A stretch of 15,351 bases of DNA, from NCBI GenBank assembly GCA_030690405.1, contig JAUYGU010000122.1:1-15351 (forward strand), read 5' to 3'. A program made the position numbers and the translations under genes. The notes under the pieces are model-generated. The model ran no database searches. It saw only the letters and a program-made list of their open reading frames with translations, and was not told the DNA's origin. This document shows, in pieces, positions 1 to 6,567 of the stretch. Origin of the DNA: Dehalococcoidia bacterium (GTDB lineage: Bacteria > Chloroflexota > Dehalococcoidia > SM23-28-2 > RBG-16-64-32). The stretch's first letter is position 1, and the number at the start of each line of letters is the position of its first letter.

Positions 1-461
1 GCAAGTACGGCGGCGACGAGGAGCAGTGGGGCATCGTCGGCCTGCTGCACGACTTCGACTACGAGGCCCACCCCAACGCCGAGGAGCACCCCCTGAAGGG
101 CGCCGCGGTCATGCGGGAGCGCGGCTGGCCGGAGGAGATAATCTACGCCATCATGTGCCACGCCGATTACCTGGGGCTGGAGCGCAAGACGCCCATGGAC
201 CGCGCCATCTACGCCGTCGATGAGCTGACCGGCTTCGCGATCGCCGTCGCTCTCGTCCGCCCCAGCAAGAGCATTCACGAGGTGGACGTCGGCTCGGTGC
301 GGAAGAAGATGAAAGACAAGGGGTTCGCCCGCGCCGTGAACCGAGAGGACATCACGAAGGGCGCCGAGCAGCTCGGCGTCGACCTGGACGAGCACATCAC
401 CTTCGTCATCGAGTCGCTGAAGCCGGTGGCGGGGGAACTGGGGATAGCGGGAACTGCATGA
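1..461 (+). CDS. HD-domain phosphohydrolase-like protein, 3' part
   Basis: The reading frame is open from base 3 to a TGA at 459-461, so the N-terminus lies outside the window. The visible part begins KYGGDEEQWGIVGLLHDFDY. The LLHDFDY segment is the His-Asp doublet of the HD superfamily, whose members use it to bind a divalent metal and hydrolyse phosphoesters. A later CHADYLG segment (around visible residue 54) fits the further metal-ligand His of small HD/HDIG proteins. The C-terminal part is helical, with KKMKDKGFARAVNRED and a final acidic helix, as in the short bacterial HDIG hydrolases of about 180-200 residues. The substrate cannot be told from sequence. There is no visible operon partner: a repeat and a separate ribosome binding site come before the next gene. 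Confidence 0.8.
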   Translation, partial: KYGGDEEQWGIVGLLHDFDYEAHPNAEEHPLKGAAVMRERGWPEEIIYAIMCHADYLGLERKTPMDRAIYAVDELTGFAIAVALVRPSKSIHEVDVGSVRKKMKDKGFARAVNREDITKGAEQLGVDLDEHITFVIESLKPVAGELGIAGTA

Positions 462-492
462 CTCCGCCCATGCTGAGAGCCACCCCACCCCC

Positions 493-545
493 GTAGGGGC
501 CGACCTTCAGATCGGCCCAGGGCGGAGCTCAAGCTCCGCCCCTAC
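493..545. repeat. Nested palindromic element (REP/MITE-like), possibly acting as a terminator
   Basis: The outer arms GTAGGGGC (493-500) and GCCCCTAC (538-545) are perfect inverted repeats. Inside are two further hairpins: GGCCGA/TCGGCC (498-503 with 512-517) and GGCGGAGCT/AGCTCCGCC (521-529 with 532-540, loop CA). The layout can fold as a three-way structure or as alternative hairpins. It lies between the HD gene and the peroxiredoxin gene. There is no T-run on either strand, so it is not a classical intrinsic terminator. The look is that of a short dispersed palindromic repeat; that it is multicopy is inferred, since only one copy is in the window. Confidence 0.6.
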
Positions 546-577
546 AGCCACTGCAGAAGCTAGAAGGAGCGAGACCC

Positions 578-1045
578 ATGACAAACGAGACCAGAACCCT
601 GAAGGTGGGCGACCCCGCCCCCGACTTCACCCTGCGGGCCACAGGGAACAGCACGTTCACCCTCAGCGAACACCGCGGCAAAAACGTTGTCCTGGTGTTC
701 TTCCCCTCCGCCTTCTCCGGCGTCTGCTCGCAGCAGATGCCTCAAGTACAGGACAGCAAGACCCGGTTCAACGATCCCGACACGGTGATCGCGGGAATTA
801 GCGTGGACAATTCCTGGTCGCAGGGCGCCTGGGCGCAGCAGATGGGCATCGATTTCCCCTTGCTGGCCGATTTCTATCCCCACGGCGCCGTCGCCGAGAA
901 GTACGGCGTCCTCCACCAGGCCGGCGTCGCCGAGCGCGCCATCATCGGCATCGACCGCAAGGGCGTGGTCCGCTACATCGACGTCTCACCAGCGTTCACG
1001 GAGATCCCGGACACGGGGCCCTGCCTGGTCGCGCTCAAGGGATAG
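578..1045 (+). CDS. Peroxiredoxin, AhpC/TSA family (AhpE-like)
   Basis: A 155-residue thiol peroxidase that would reduce H2O2 and organic peroxides in the cytoplasm. The N-terminal VGDPAPDFTL and the active-site stretch FFPSAFSGVC place the peroxidatic Cys at residue 50, in a PxxxSxxC motif (Ser where most family members have Thr). Arg120 in VAERAIIGID fits the conserved Arg that activates the thiolate. The only other Cys is Cys149, seven residues from the C-terminus (GPCLVALKG). Length and the short C-terminal end match the one-Cys AhpE group rather than long two-Cys AhpC. The start is well supported by GAAGGAGC seven bases upstream of ATG. The gene is followed after 35 bases by the aldehyde dehydrogenase on the same strand, so the two may be cotranscribed. 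Confidence 0.92.
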   Translation: MTNETRTLKVGDPAPDFTLRATGNSTFTLSEHRGKNVVLVFFPSAFSGVCSQQMPQVQDSKTRFNDPDTVIAGISVDNSWSQGAWAQQMGIDFPLLADFYPHGAVAEKYGVLHQAGVAERAIIGIDRKGVVRYIDVSPAFTEIPDTGPCLVALKG

Positions 1046-1080
1046 CCGGGGCCGCCGCCGCCAGCCACGGGAGGAATGAT

Positions 1081-2547
1081 ATGGCAAGACCGTCTGCCCT
1101 GCCGCCCGGACTATCCGGGCCGACGAAGCTCCTGATCGACGGGGAGTGGCTGGAGCCGGCGACCGGCAGACACTACGACGACATCAACCCGAGCACGGGC
1201 GAAGTGGTGGCCTCCGTCGCGGAGGGCGGCGCAGAAGACGTCGATCGCGCCGTTAAGGCCGCCCGCGCCGCCTTTCAGGATGGCGCCTGGTCACGCCTAC
1301 ACGCCTCCGAACGGGGCCGCCTCCTGTACAGGCTGGCGCGGCTCGTCGAGGAGCACGCCCAGGAGCTGGCGCAGATCGATGCCGTGGACGCCGGCAAGCC
1401 GGTCACCAACAGCCTGCGGGTGGACCTCCCGGCCGCCGTGGACTGCTTCGAGTACTACGCCGGCTGGGCGGACAAGATCCACGGGGAGACGGTCCCGGTC
1501 AAGGGCGACGCCTTCACCTACCTCCTCCGGCAGCCGGTCGGCGTCGTCGGTCAGATCATCCCCTGGAACTTCCCGCTGATGATGGCGGCCTGGAAGCTGG
1601 CGCCGGCTCTGGCCTGCGGCTGCACGGTGCTGCTCAAGCCCGCGGAGCAGTCTCCCCTTTCCGCGCTGCGGCTGGGTGAGCTCTGCCTTGAGGCCGGACT
1701 CCCGCCCGGCGTCGTCAACATCCTGACCGGGTTTGGCGAGACGGGAGCGGCGATCGTCGAGCACCCGGACGTAGACAAGATCGCCTTCACCGGCAGCCCG
1801 GAGGTGGGGCGCATAATCATGCGGGCGTCAGCGGGCACGCTGAAGCGAGTGTCGCTGGAGCTGGGGGGGAAATCCCCCAATATCATCCTCGCGGACGCGG
1901 ATATGGAGGCGGCCGTCCGGGGAGCCAGCGGCGGTATCTTCTTCAACCAGGGGGAGGTGTGCAGCGCCGGCTCCCGCATCCTCGTGGAGCGGGGTGTGTA
2001 CGACCGTTTCCTGGAGCAGCTCCACAAGCGGGCGGCGTCGATCAGCGTCGGCGATCCCCTTGACCCCGCTACGTACATGGGTCCCGTTGTCTCCGAGGAG
2101 CAATTCGAGCGTGTGATGGGGTACATCGGCATCGGCAAGGAGGAGGGGGCGAGGCTGGTGACCGGCGGCGGCCGCATCGGCGATGCGGGGTTCTTCGTCC
2201 AGCCGACGATCTTCGCGGAGGTTGAGAACCGGATGCGCATCGCCCAGGAGGAGATATTCGGCCCGGTGGCCTGCGTCATCCCGGTCCAGGACGCCGACGA
2301 AGCGGTGCGCGTAGCGAACGACACGGCCTACGGCCTGGCCGCCGCGGTCTGGACTCGCGACGTGGCGAAGGCGCACACGATCGCCCAGCGGCTGCGCGCC
2401 GGTACGGTCTGGGTGAACACCTACGGACCCACAGACAGCCGCTCGCCCTGGGGAGGGTTCAGGGACAGCGGCTTCGGCAGGGAGCTGGGCCGCCAGGCCC
2501 TGGACCTCTACACGGAGTACAAGTCTGTCTGGGTTGCGCTGAGCTGA
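1081..2547 (+). CDS. NAD(P)-dependent aldehyde dehydrogenase (ALDH superfamily)
   Basis: The 488-residue protein is full length for the family and would oxidise an aldehyde to the acid with NAD(P)+ in the cytoplasm. The signature elements are all present: PWNFP with Asn163, the cofactor-binding Lys186 in LLKPAEQSP, the Rossmann motif FTGSPEVGR (237-244), the general base Glu260 in LELGGKSPN, the nucleophile Cys294 in NQGEVCSAGSR, and EEIFGPV with Glu391. The ending PWGGFRDSGFGRELG is typical of the betaine-aldehyde/ALDH1-like branch. The substrate cannot be assigned from sequence alone. GGAGGAATGATATG gives a good ribosome binding site. It lies 35 bases after the peroxiredoxin gene, so a shared role in handling oxidative or lipid-derived aldehydes is possible but inferred. 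It ends 18 bases from the convergent dsbA-like gene. Confidence 0.95.
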   Translation: MARPSALPPGLSGPTKLLIDGEWLEPATGRHYDDINPSTGEVVASVAEGGAEDVDRAVKAARAAFQDGAWSRLHASERGRLLYRLARLVEEHAQELAQIDAVDAGKPVTNSLRVDLPAAVDCFEYYAGWADKIHGETVPVKGDAFTYLLRQPVGVVGQIIPWNFPLMMAAWKLAPALACGCTVLLKPAEQSPLSALRLGELCLEAGLPPGVVNILTGFGETGAAIVEHPDVDKIAFTGSPEVGRIIMRASAGTLKRVSLELGGKSPNIILADADMEAAVRGASGGIFFNQGEVCSAGSRILVERGVYDRFLEQLHKRAASISVGDPLDPATYMGPVVSEEQFERVMGYIGIGKEEGARLVTGGGRIGDAGFFVQPTIFAEVENRMRIAQEEIFGPVACVIPVQDADEAVRVANDTAYGLAAAVWTRDVAKAHTIAQRLRAGTVWVNTYGPTDSRSPWGGFRDSGFGRELGRQALDLYTEYKSVWVALS

Positions 2548-2565
2548 CCCGCCCGACGGGCCGCC

Positions 2566-3501
2566 CTACTCCCCCGCCGCCAGCAACTGGTCTAGCACCT
2601 GCTGGAACTGCTCGTACGGCTGCGCTCCTGATACCAGGGAATTGTTGATCAGGAAGCCGGGGGTGCCGGTGATCCCGGCCGTCCGCCCGTCCTGAATGTC
2701 CTGCAGCACCTCCTGCTGGTGCTTCCCCGAGTCCAGGCAGCCGTTGAACTCGTCCACATCGGCGCCCACCTGCTCGGCGTAGCCCTTGAGGTCCGGCACG
2801 TCCAGCGCGCCCTGGTTCTCAAACAGCAGGTCGTGGTAGTCCCAGAAATACCCCTGCTCCTGCGCGCACTGCGCCGCCTCCGCCGCCTTCTGGGCGAACG
2901 GATGGATCTCGCTCAGCGGGAAGTCCCGGTAGATGAACTTCACCCTGTCGCCGTAGGTCTCCTGGATTCTCGGCAGCGTCTCCGTCGCGAACCTCTCGCA
3001 GAACGGGCACTGGAAATCGCTGAACTCCACGATCACCACCGAGGCGTCCTCCGGCCCCCAGGTGGGGTCGTCCTCTGAAGCCGCGCTGACCGCCGCCTCC
3101 GGCGACGCCGCGGCGCCGCCGCCACCGCCATCGCCGCCACCGTCGCCCCTCAGGCTCACCTGAATCTCGTCCGCTTGCTTGTTCAGGGCGACCAGTTCGT
3201 CCTTGATCGGCGCCAGATCCACATCGTCATCGAGCAGGGAGTGGGCCCAGAACCCCGCCGTGAACAGCGCCACCGCCAGGACGACAACCACTCCGGAGAT
3301 CGCCGCCGTCGGGCCGTACCGCCCCAGCCCTCCGCGCCGCTCTCCCGCTGGCCCCACCCCCTCGGCAGGGGCTCCGGCCTCCTCTGTCACGCCGGGCGGC
3401 GGCACCTCCGCCGCGCCCTGGACCGGCAGCTCCGCCTCGCCCTGCGGCGGCACTTCCGCCTCGCCCTGCGGCGGCACCTCCGCCTCGCCGTCTTCCATCA
3501 T
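2566..3501 (-). CDS. Membrane-anchored DsbA-family thiol:disulfide oxidoreductase
   Basis: From the ATG at 3501 the protein has about 311 residues. It starts with a cytoplasmic, acidic, Pro-rich tail made of four copies of an 8-residue unit (GEAEVPPQ and variants). A membrane helix follows (about 65-86, AAISGVVVVLAVALFTAGFW), then a short coiled-coil-like segment (99-118), a Gly-rich linker, and an extracytoplasmic thioredoxin-fold domain. That domain has the redox motif CPFC (165-168) in EFSDFQCPFC, and GTPGF with the probable cis-Pro at 281. It would form or shuffle disulfides in exported proteins. The start was chosen because GGGAGG lies just upstream of two adjacent ATGs (3501 and 3498). 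An in-frame TTG at 3522 lies in the tail of the htpX terminator and is unlikely. No DsbB or VKOR partner is in the window. Confidence 0.88.
   Translation of the reverse strand: MMEDGEAEVPPQGEAEVPPQGEAELPVQGAAEVPPPGVTEEAGAPAEGVGPAGERRGGLGRYGPTAAISGVVVVLAVALFTAGFWAHSLLDDDVDLAPIKDELVALNKQADEIQVSLRGDGGGDGGGGGAAASPEAAVSAASEDDPTWGPEDASVVIVEFSDFQCPFCERFATETLPRIQETYGDRVKFIYRDFPLSEIHPFAQKAAEAAQCAQEQGYFWDYHDLLFENQGALDVPDLKGYAEQVGADVDEFNGCLDSGKHQQEVLQDIQDGRTAGITGTPGFLINNSLVSGAQPYEQFQQVLDQLLAAGE
3394..3489 (-). repeat. Four tandem 24-bp repeats coding the N-terminal tail of the DsbA-like protein
   Basis: On the coding strand, four units of 24 bases encode GEAEVPPQ, GEAEVPPQ, GEAELPVQ and GAAEVPPP. The first two units are nearly identical in DNA and the last two have diverged. 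The unit length is a multiple of three, so gain or loss of copies would keep the frame. The tail lies before the membrane helix and so faces the cytoplasm. Confidence 0.85.
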
Positions 3502-3521
3502 GCCCCTCCCGGCCCCCCGCA

Positions 3522-3552
3522 AAATGCAGAGGGCCTCGATGACTCGAGGCCC
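3522..3552 (-). terminator. Hairpin terminator downstream of htpX
   Basis: GGGCCTCGA (3531-3539) and TCGAGGCCC (3544-3552) form a perfect 9-bp stem with a 4-base loop. On the - strand the stem is followed by TCTGCATTTT, a modest T-rich tail. It lies 30 bases past the htpX stop codon and before the start of the dsbA-like gene, so it would separate the two transcription units, perhaps with partial read-through. Confidence 0.65.
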
Positions 3553-3582
3553 GCCCTTGTTTGCGAACTTAGTCGGTTAGGC

Positions 3583-4491
3583 TTAGCTGTACGACCCCAT
3601 CTTCCGCGCGATCTCGTTCAGTCGCTCGATGCGCTTGCGGATTGGCGGGTGTGTGCTGAACGTGTCGGAGCCGAAGAAGCCCATCACCATATCGCCGCCC
3701 CCTTCCTCGTCCTGAGGACGAGCGCGCCGCAGCGGGTTGACGATGAACAGGTGGCTCACCGCCGGGTTCACGTTCATCGGCCGCGCCTGGGAGTAGGTGT
3801 CCAGCTTCTCTAGGGCGCTCGCCAGCGCCATCGGCGTGTGGGTGATGAGCGCCCCCGTCTCGTCGGCGCCGTACTCCCGCTGGCGGGAGACCGCCATGCG
3901 GATGATCGTCGCCGCAATGGGCGCCAGGATGATCATCGCCAGCATCGCGACGAGCTGGATGATACCGCCGCCGTTGCGCGAGCGGCCGAAGCCGAAGAGC
4001 AGCGACCAGCGCCCGATGAAGGCGATGAACATGATCGCGCTGGCGATCGTCGCCACGATGGCGCTCACCAGGATATCGTGGTTACGGACGTGGCCCAGCT
4101 CGTGGCCCAGCACGGCCGTAAGCTCACGGTCGTCCAGGATGCGCATGATACCGGTAGTGGCGGCGACGGCGGCGTGCTTCGCGTTGCGCCCGGTGGCGAA
4201 GGCGTTGGGCGCGTCGTTCTGGATGATGTACACCTTCGGCTTGGGCATCCCCGCCATCGCCGATACCTCATCGACGATCTGGTGCAGGTGCGGCTCCTGG
4301 TCCGGAGTCACCTCTTTGGCGCCGGTCATCTTGAGCGCCAGCTTGTCGCTGAACCAGTAGGAGAAGAAATTCATCCCCAGGGAGAACACAAAGGCTACGA
4401 TCAGCCCCACCTGGCCACCCACGGCGTACCCGAGCACCAGGAACAGCCCCGAGAGCAGGACCAGCAAGAATACCGTCTTAAGTGCTTTCAT
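3583..4491 (-). CDS. htpX: HtpX family membrane zinc metalloprotease (M48B)
   Basis: The 302-residue protein has two N-terminal membrane helices (about 4-22 and 26-46), the zinc motif HELGH (130-134, ligands His130 and His134, catalytic Glu131), two more hydrophobic segments (about 141-160 and 178-198), and SRQREYGAD, where Glu206 is the third zinc ligand. NAFATGRN before the motif is a hallmark of HtpX. The family degrades misfolded membrane proteins with FtsH, with its active site on the cytoplasmic side. The start ATG has AAAGGTGA just upstream. It follows the BtuF-like gene by 53 bases on the same strand and is closed by a hairpin terminator. With HtrA and the ECF pair further right, the window is rich in envelope quality-control genes. 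Confidence 0.95.
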   Translation of the reverse strand: MKALKTVFLLVLLSGLFLVLGYAVGGQVGLIVAFVFSLGMNFFSYWFSDKLALKMTGAKEVTPDQEPHLHQIVDEVSAMAGMPKPKVYIIQNDAPNAFATGRNAKHAAVAATTGIMRILDDRELTAVLGHELGHVRNHDILVSAIVATIASAIMFIAFIGRWSLLFGFGRSRNGGGIIQLVAMLAMIILAPIAATIIRMAVSRQREYGADETGALITHTPMALASALEKLDTYSQARPMNVNPAVSHLFIVNPLRRARPQDEEGGGDMVMGFFGSDTFSTHPPIRKRIERLNEIARKMGSYS

Positions 4492-4544
4492 TCACCTTTC
4501 ACCTCGAAGCACAGAACTCATGTGCTCCAGCTAATAGGATACTC

Positions 4545-5372
4545 CTAACCCGTTGCCCCCTCAACCTCGCCCGCGAGCAACGAGGAGACGTAGCGCAGAC
4601 CGGCCGTGATACGGGGCCCGTACCAGCAGAGATGCCTTCCCTCCAGTAGATAGATACGATTCTCCCGCACGGCGGAGATGCTTCCCAGGGCGGTTATCTC
4701 CGAAACGTGCCCGGGGCCGAACCGGTAAGGCTCATCCGGCAGCAGCACGACCTGCGGGTCCTTCTCCGCCACCTCCCGCAGCTCCACCCGCGGATAGCGC
4801 TCGTGGCGCCACTCGAAGATGTTGGCGCCACCGCAGACCGTGATGAAGTCGTGCATGTAGGTGCCCGGGCCGACAGTCATCCAGGGCTTGCGCCAGATGG
4901 GACAGAAGGTGCGCACCGGCGGCCGGCCTTCGTGAGCGGCGCGGACCTGCGCCAGCGCCTTCCTCGCCCCTTCGACGATCCGCCCGGCCTTCGCGCCGGC
5001 GCGCGTCATCGCCGCCAGCTCCTCCAGCAGGTCAAGCGCTCCGGCCACGGTCGTGGGCAGGGTCACGTAGACCTGGAGCCCCTCACGGACCAGTGCCTGG
5101 ATGTCCTCCTTGCGGTTCTCCTCGGCGCTAGCGACGACGAGGTCGGGCTCAAGGGCTACTATCCGGGAGACGTCCAGCGTCTTGGTTCCGCCGACCTTCG
5201 TCTTCCCGGTGACGGCGTCGCGGGGCTCGACGCAGAAGTTGGTGACGCCCACGACGGCGTCACCAACGCCGAACGCGAACAGCGTTTCTGTCAGGCTGGG
5301 CACCAGCGAGACGACGCGCCGCGGCGGCGATGGCAGCCGGACCTCCCTCTCCAGCGCGTCAACGTAGCGCAT
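4545..5372 (-). CDS. BtuF-like cobalamin/metal-complex-binding protein, no signal peptide
   Basis: About 275 residues from the ATG at 5372; a GTG four codons upstream (5384) is a less likely start. The opening RRVVSLVPSLTETLFAFGVGDAVVGVTNFC is typical of the helical-backbone receptor family (PF01497) that binds vitamin B12 or iron chelates for ABC importers. Next come VGGTKTLDVSRIVALEPDLVVAS and a C-terminal lobe with GPGTYMHDFITVCGGANIF, both standard for the BtuF branch. Unlike true binding proteins it has no signal peptide, lipobox or membrane helix, and no BtuC/BtuD partner nearby, so it may act in the cytoplasm or be an orphan. There is no Shine-Dalgarno sequence. A TATAGT box sits 10 bases before the ATG, pointing to a nearly leaderless mRNA. 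No cobalamin riboswitch fits in the short upstream region. Confidence 0.85.
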   Translation of the reverse strand: MRYVDALEREVRLPSPPRRVVSLVPSLTETLFAFGVGDAVVGVTNFCVEPRDAVTGKTKVGGTKTLDVSRIVALEPDLVVASAEENRKEDIQALVREGLQVYVTLPTTVAGALDLLEELAAMTRAGAKAGRIVEGARKALAQVRAAHEGRPPVRTFCPIWRKPWMTVGPGTYMHDFITVCGGANIFEWRHERYPRVELREVAEKDPQVVLLPDEPYRFGPGHVSEITALGSISAVRENRIYLLEGRHLCWYGPRITAGLRYVSSLLAGEVEGATG

Positions 5373-5383
5373 GCCGGAGACCA

Positions 5384-5389
5384 CTATAG
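5384..5389 (-). promoter_or_regulatory. -10 box of the BtuF-like gene (nearly leaderless start)
   Basis: On the - strand, GTGC-TATAGT-GG precedes the ATG at 5372 by 10 bases. Transcription would begin within about three bases of the start codon, in agreement with the absence of a Shine-Dalgarno sequence. No convincing -35 box is seen. A near-identical arrangement (GTGC-TATACT-GG, 10 bases) precedes the gene at 15020. Confidence 0.45.
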
Positions 5390-5430
5390 CACGGGGCCTA
5401 CTCTAACGGCGCTGGCTCTAAAATAAACGT

Positions 5431-5442
5431 TTTTCCGGAAAA
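5431..5442. promoter_or_regulatory. 12-bp perfect palindrome TTTTCCGGAAAA between divergent genes
   Basis: The palindrome lies in the divergent region between the BtuF-like gene and the M23-like gene, 17 bases upstream of the TTGACA box of the latter. It could be an operator or a remnant of a bidirectional terminator with flanking A/T runs. The sequence alone does not decide. Confidence 0.35.
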
Positions 5443-5459
5443 CTGCGTAGTATCACGTA

Positions 5460-5492
5460 TTGACAATTGCCCCCCCCCCCCCTAATTAATAT
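5460..5492 (+). promoter_or_regulatory. Putative phase-variable promoter with a 13-C spacer tract
   Basis: A perfect -35 box TTGACA (5460-5465) is followed by ATTG, a run of 13 C (5470-5482) and TAATTAATAT. With the present tract, the best -10 candidate TAATAT (5487-5492) is 21 bases from the -35 box, too far for strong initiation. A poorer box, TAATTA (5483-5488), is at 17. Loss of three or four C would bring TAATAT to 17-18. Such homopolymers between promoter boxes change length by slipped-strand replication and switch genes on and off in known phase-variable systems. It drives the M23-like gene at 5534. Confidence 0.6.
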
Positions 5493-5533
5493 GGAGGCTC
5501 AAGATAGTATCGCAATGCATAGAAGGGGGCTAC

Positions 5534-6535
5534 ATGCGATTCTCACTACCTAAACCAACGGCACTGCGTCTCACTGTTCTCCTCCTTGCGCTCGCTGGTC
5601 TCGTCCTGGCGCTGATTGGCTCTACGGTCTATGCTGCCGTGGACAAGGCGATGCGCTCTCCGCTTTGGTCGGAGAACGGTAGCTATGTCCTGGTGACTAC
5701 CGACAAGCAATGCCATGAAACAAACTGTGACGGATACGGTGTCCGAGCTGGAGGCCAAGACGCGGTCCTAAAAACCTCGAGCGGCGCTACGAGCGCCACC
5801 GCACGTGTCGTTACCCCGTTGTCCAGCGGCCATTACGGCATAATCACGAAGATTTGGACCGCAGATGGCTGGTACAAGAACCTGGGTGGTAGTTGGGTCT
5901 ATTCAGGCCACGGGTATGGCAACGGTTATGACCTCTACGTTGGACAGGGCTCAAGCGGCAGGGCCGTCATCTACCGGTTTGCCCACCAGAAGACGGATGG
6001 TTTCTGGTTTTACCCGTCTGGACAGTATATCTTAAGTCGTTATAACACCGGCAACAAGCTACCCTGGGGCCAGGTTATGGGCTATATGGGCTCGACAGGG
6101 TTCTCTACCGCCGCGCATCTACACTGGGAGCTTATCATTGGATCCACCAGATACGAGCCAACTTACAGCAATCTCGACAACATTGGCGCTACCTACGGCC
6201 AGTACGCCACGCAAGTCGATACGCTAAGTTTTTCGTGTTCGGTCAGCAGCTCAACCAACTGCTCTCCCAGTGTCGCGCCTCTATCGGCCTCGACAGTAAG
6301 CGCAGATGGATTCACATTAGAGAGTGGGCTAACAAGCCTTGATGATATACCTGGCTACGGAGCCGATGACGTTCCTGTAATGCCATCTCCTCCAGGACTT
6401 AAGCCATCAAGGAATGGACAGAAATCTGAACGGTCTATCCAGACGGCTCCACCTCTTCCCGTTGATGAGGTAATTCGCGTTCTACCGAATGGCGAGACGA
6501 TACTCGCTGGAGAGATAATCAATACGGGACCATAA
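5534..6535 (+). CDS. Exported M23 (LytM-like) peptidase-fold protein
   Basis: The 333-residue protein begins with a signal sequence (hydrophobic 12-32, likely cleavage after VYA). The middle resembles the M23 fold of zinc endopeptidases that cut peptidoglycan cross-links: GYGNGYDLYV (128-137), the RFAHQ segment with His151 where the family has YAHL, PWGQVMGYMGSTGFS (177-191) and the closing HLHWEL with His195 and His197. The usual first zinc motif (His-x3-Asp) is not clear; HETNCD (His61, Asp66) is the only near candidate, so activity is uncertain. Residues 210-333 are Ser/Thr/Pro-rich with no recognisable domain. AGGGGG lies before the ATG. Base composition is clearly lower in G+C than in the flanks, and a poly-C promoter lies upstream. 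The lipoprotein gene follows after 32 bases and is probably cotranscribed. Confidence 0.75.
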   Translation: MRFSLPKPTALRLTVLLLALAGLVLALIGSTVYAAVDKAMRSPLWSENGSYVLVTTDKQCHETNCDGYGVRAGGQDAVLKTSSGATSATARVVTPLSSGHYGIITKIWTADGWYKNLGGSWVYSGHGYGNGYDLYVGQGSSGRAVIYRFAHQKTDGFWFYPSGQYILSRYNTGNKLPWGQVMGYMGSTGFSTAAHLHWELIIGSTRYEPTYSNLDNIGATYGQYATQVDTLSFSCSVSSSTNCSPSVAPLSASTVSADGFTLESGLTSLDDIPGYGADDVPVMPSPPGLKPSRNGQKSERSIQTAPPLPVDEVIRVLPNGETILAGEIINTGP

Positions 6536-6567
6536 GCGTCAAATCACAGCACCACATCGGTTAAGGG

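Noticed and set aside
1862..1879. GGGGG/CCCCC inverted repeat
   Set aside because: It falls within the codons for the LGGKSPN motif of the aldehyde dehydrogenase and is explained by coding.
1551..2324. Ser-rich open frame on the - strand, 257 codons
   Set aside because: It is opposite the aldehyde dehydrogenase, whose catalytic motifs are all intact; no independent evidence for a gene.
2551..2561. GCCCG-A-CGGGC palindrome between the convergent aldehyde dehydrogenase and DsbA-like genes
   Set aside because: The one-base loop cannot form a normal hairpin and there is no T-run, so a terminator is not supported.
3502..3522. TTG start at 3522 for the DsbA-like protein
   Set aside because: It lies in the T-tail of the htpX terminator and has no ribosome binding site, whereas GGGAGG precedes the ATGs at 3501 and 3498.
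5373..5459. Possible cobalamin riboswitch upstream of the BtuF-like gene
   Set aside because: The region is too short and has no B12-box-like sequence; the -10 box next to the start leaves no room for a leader.
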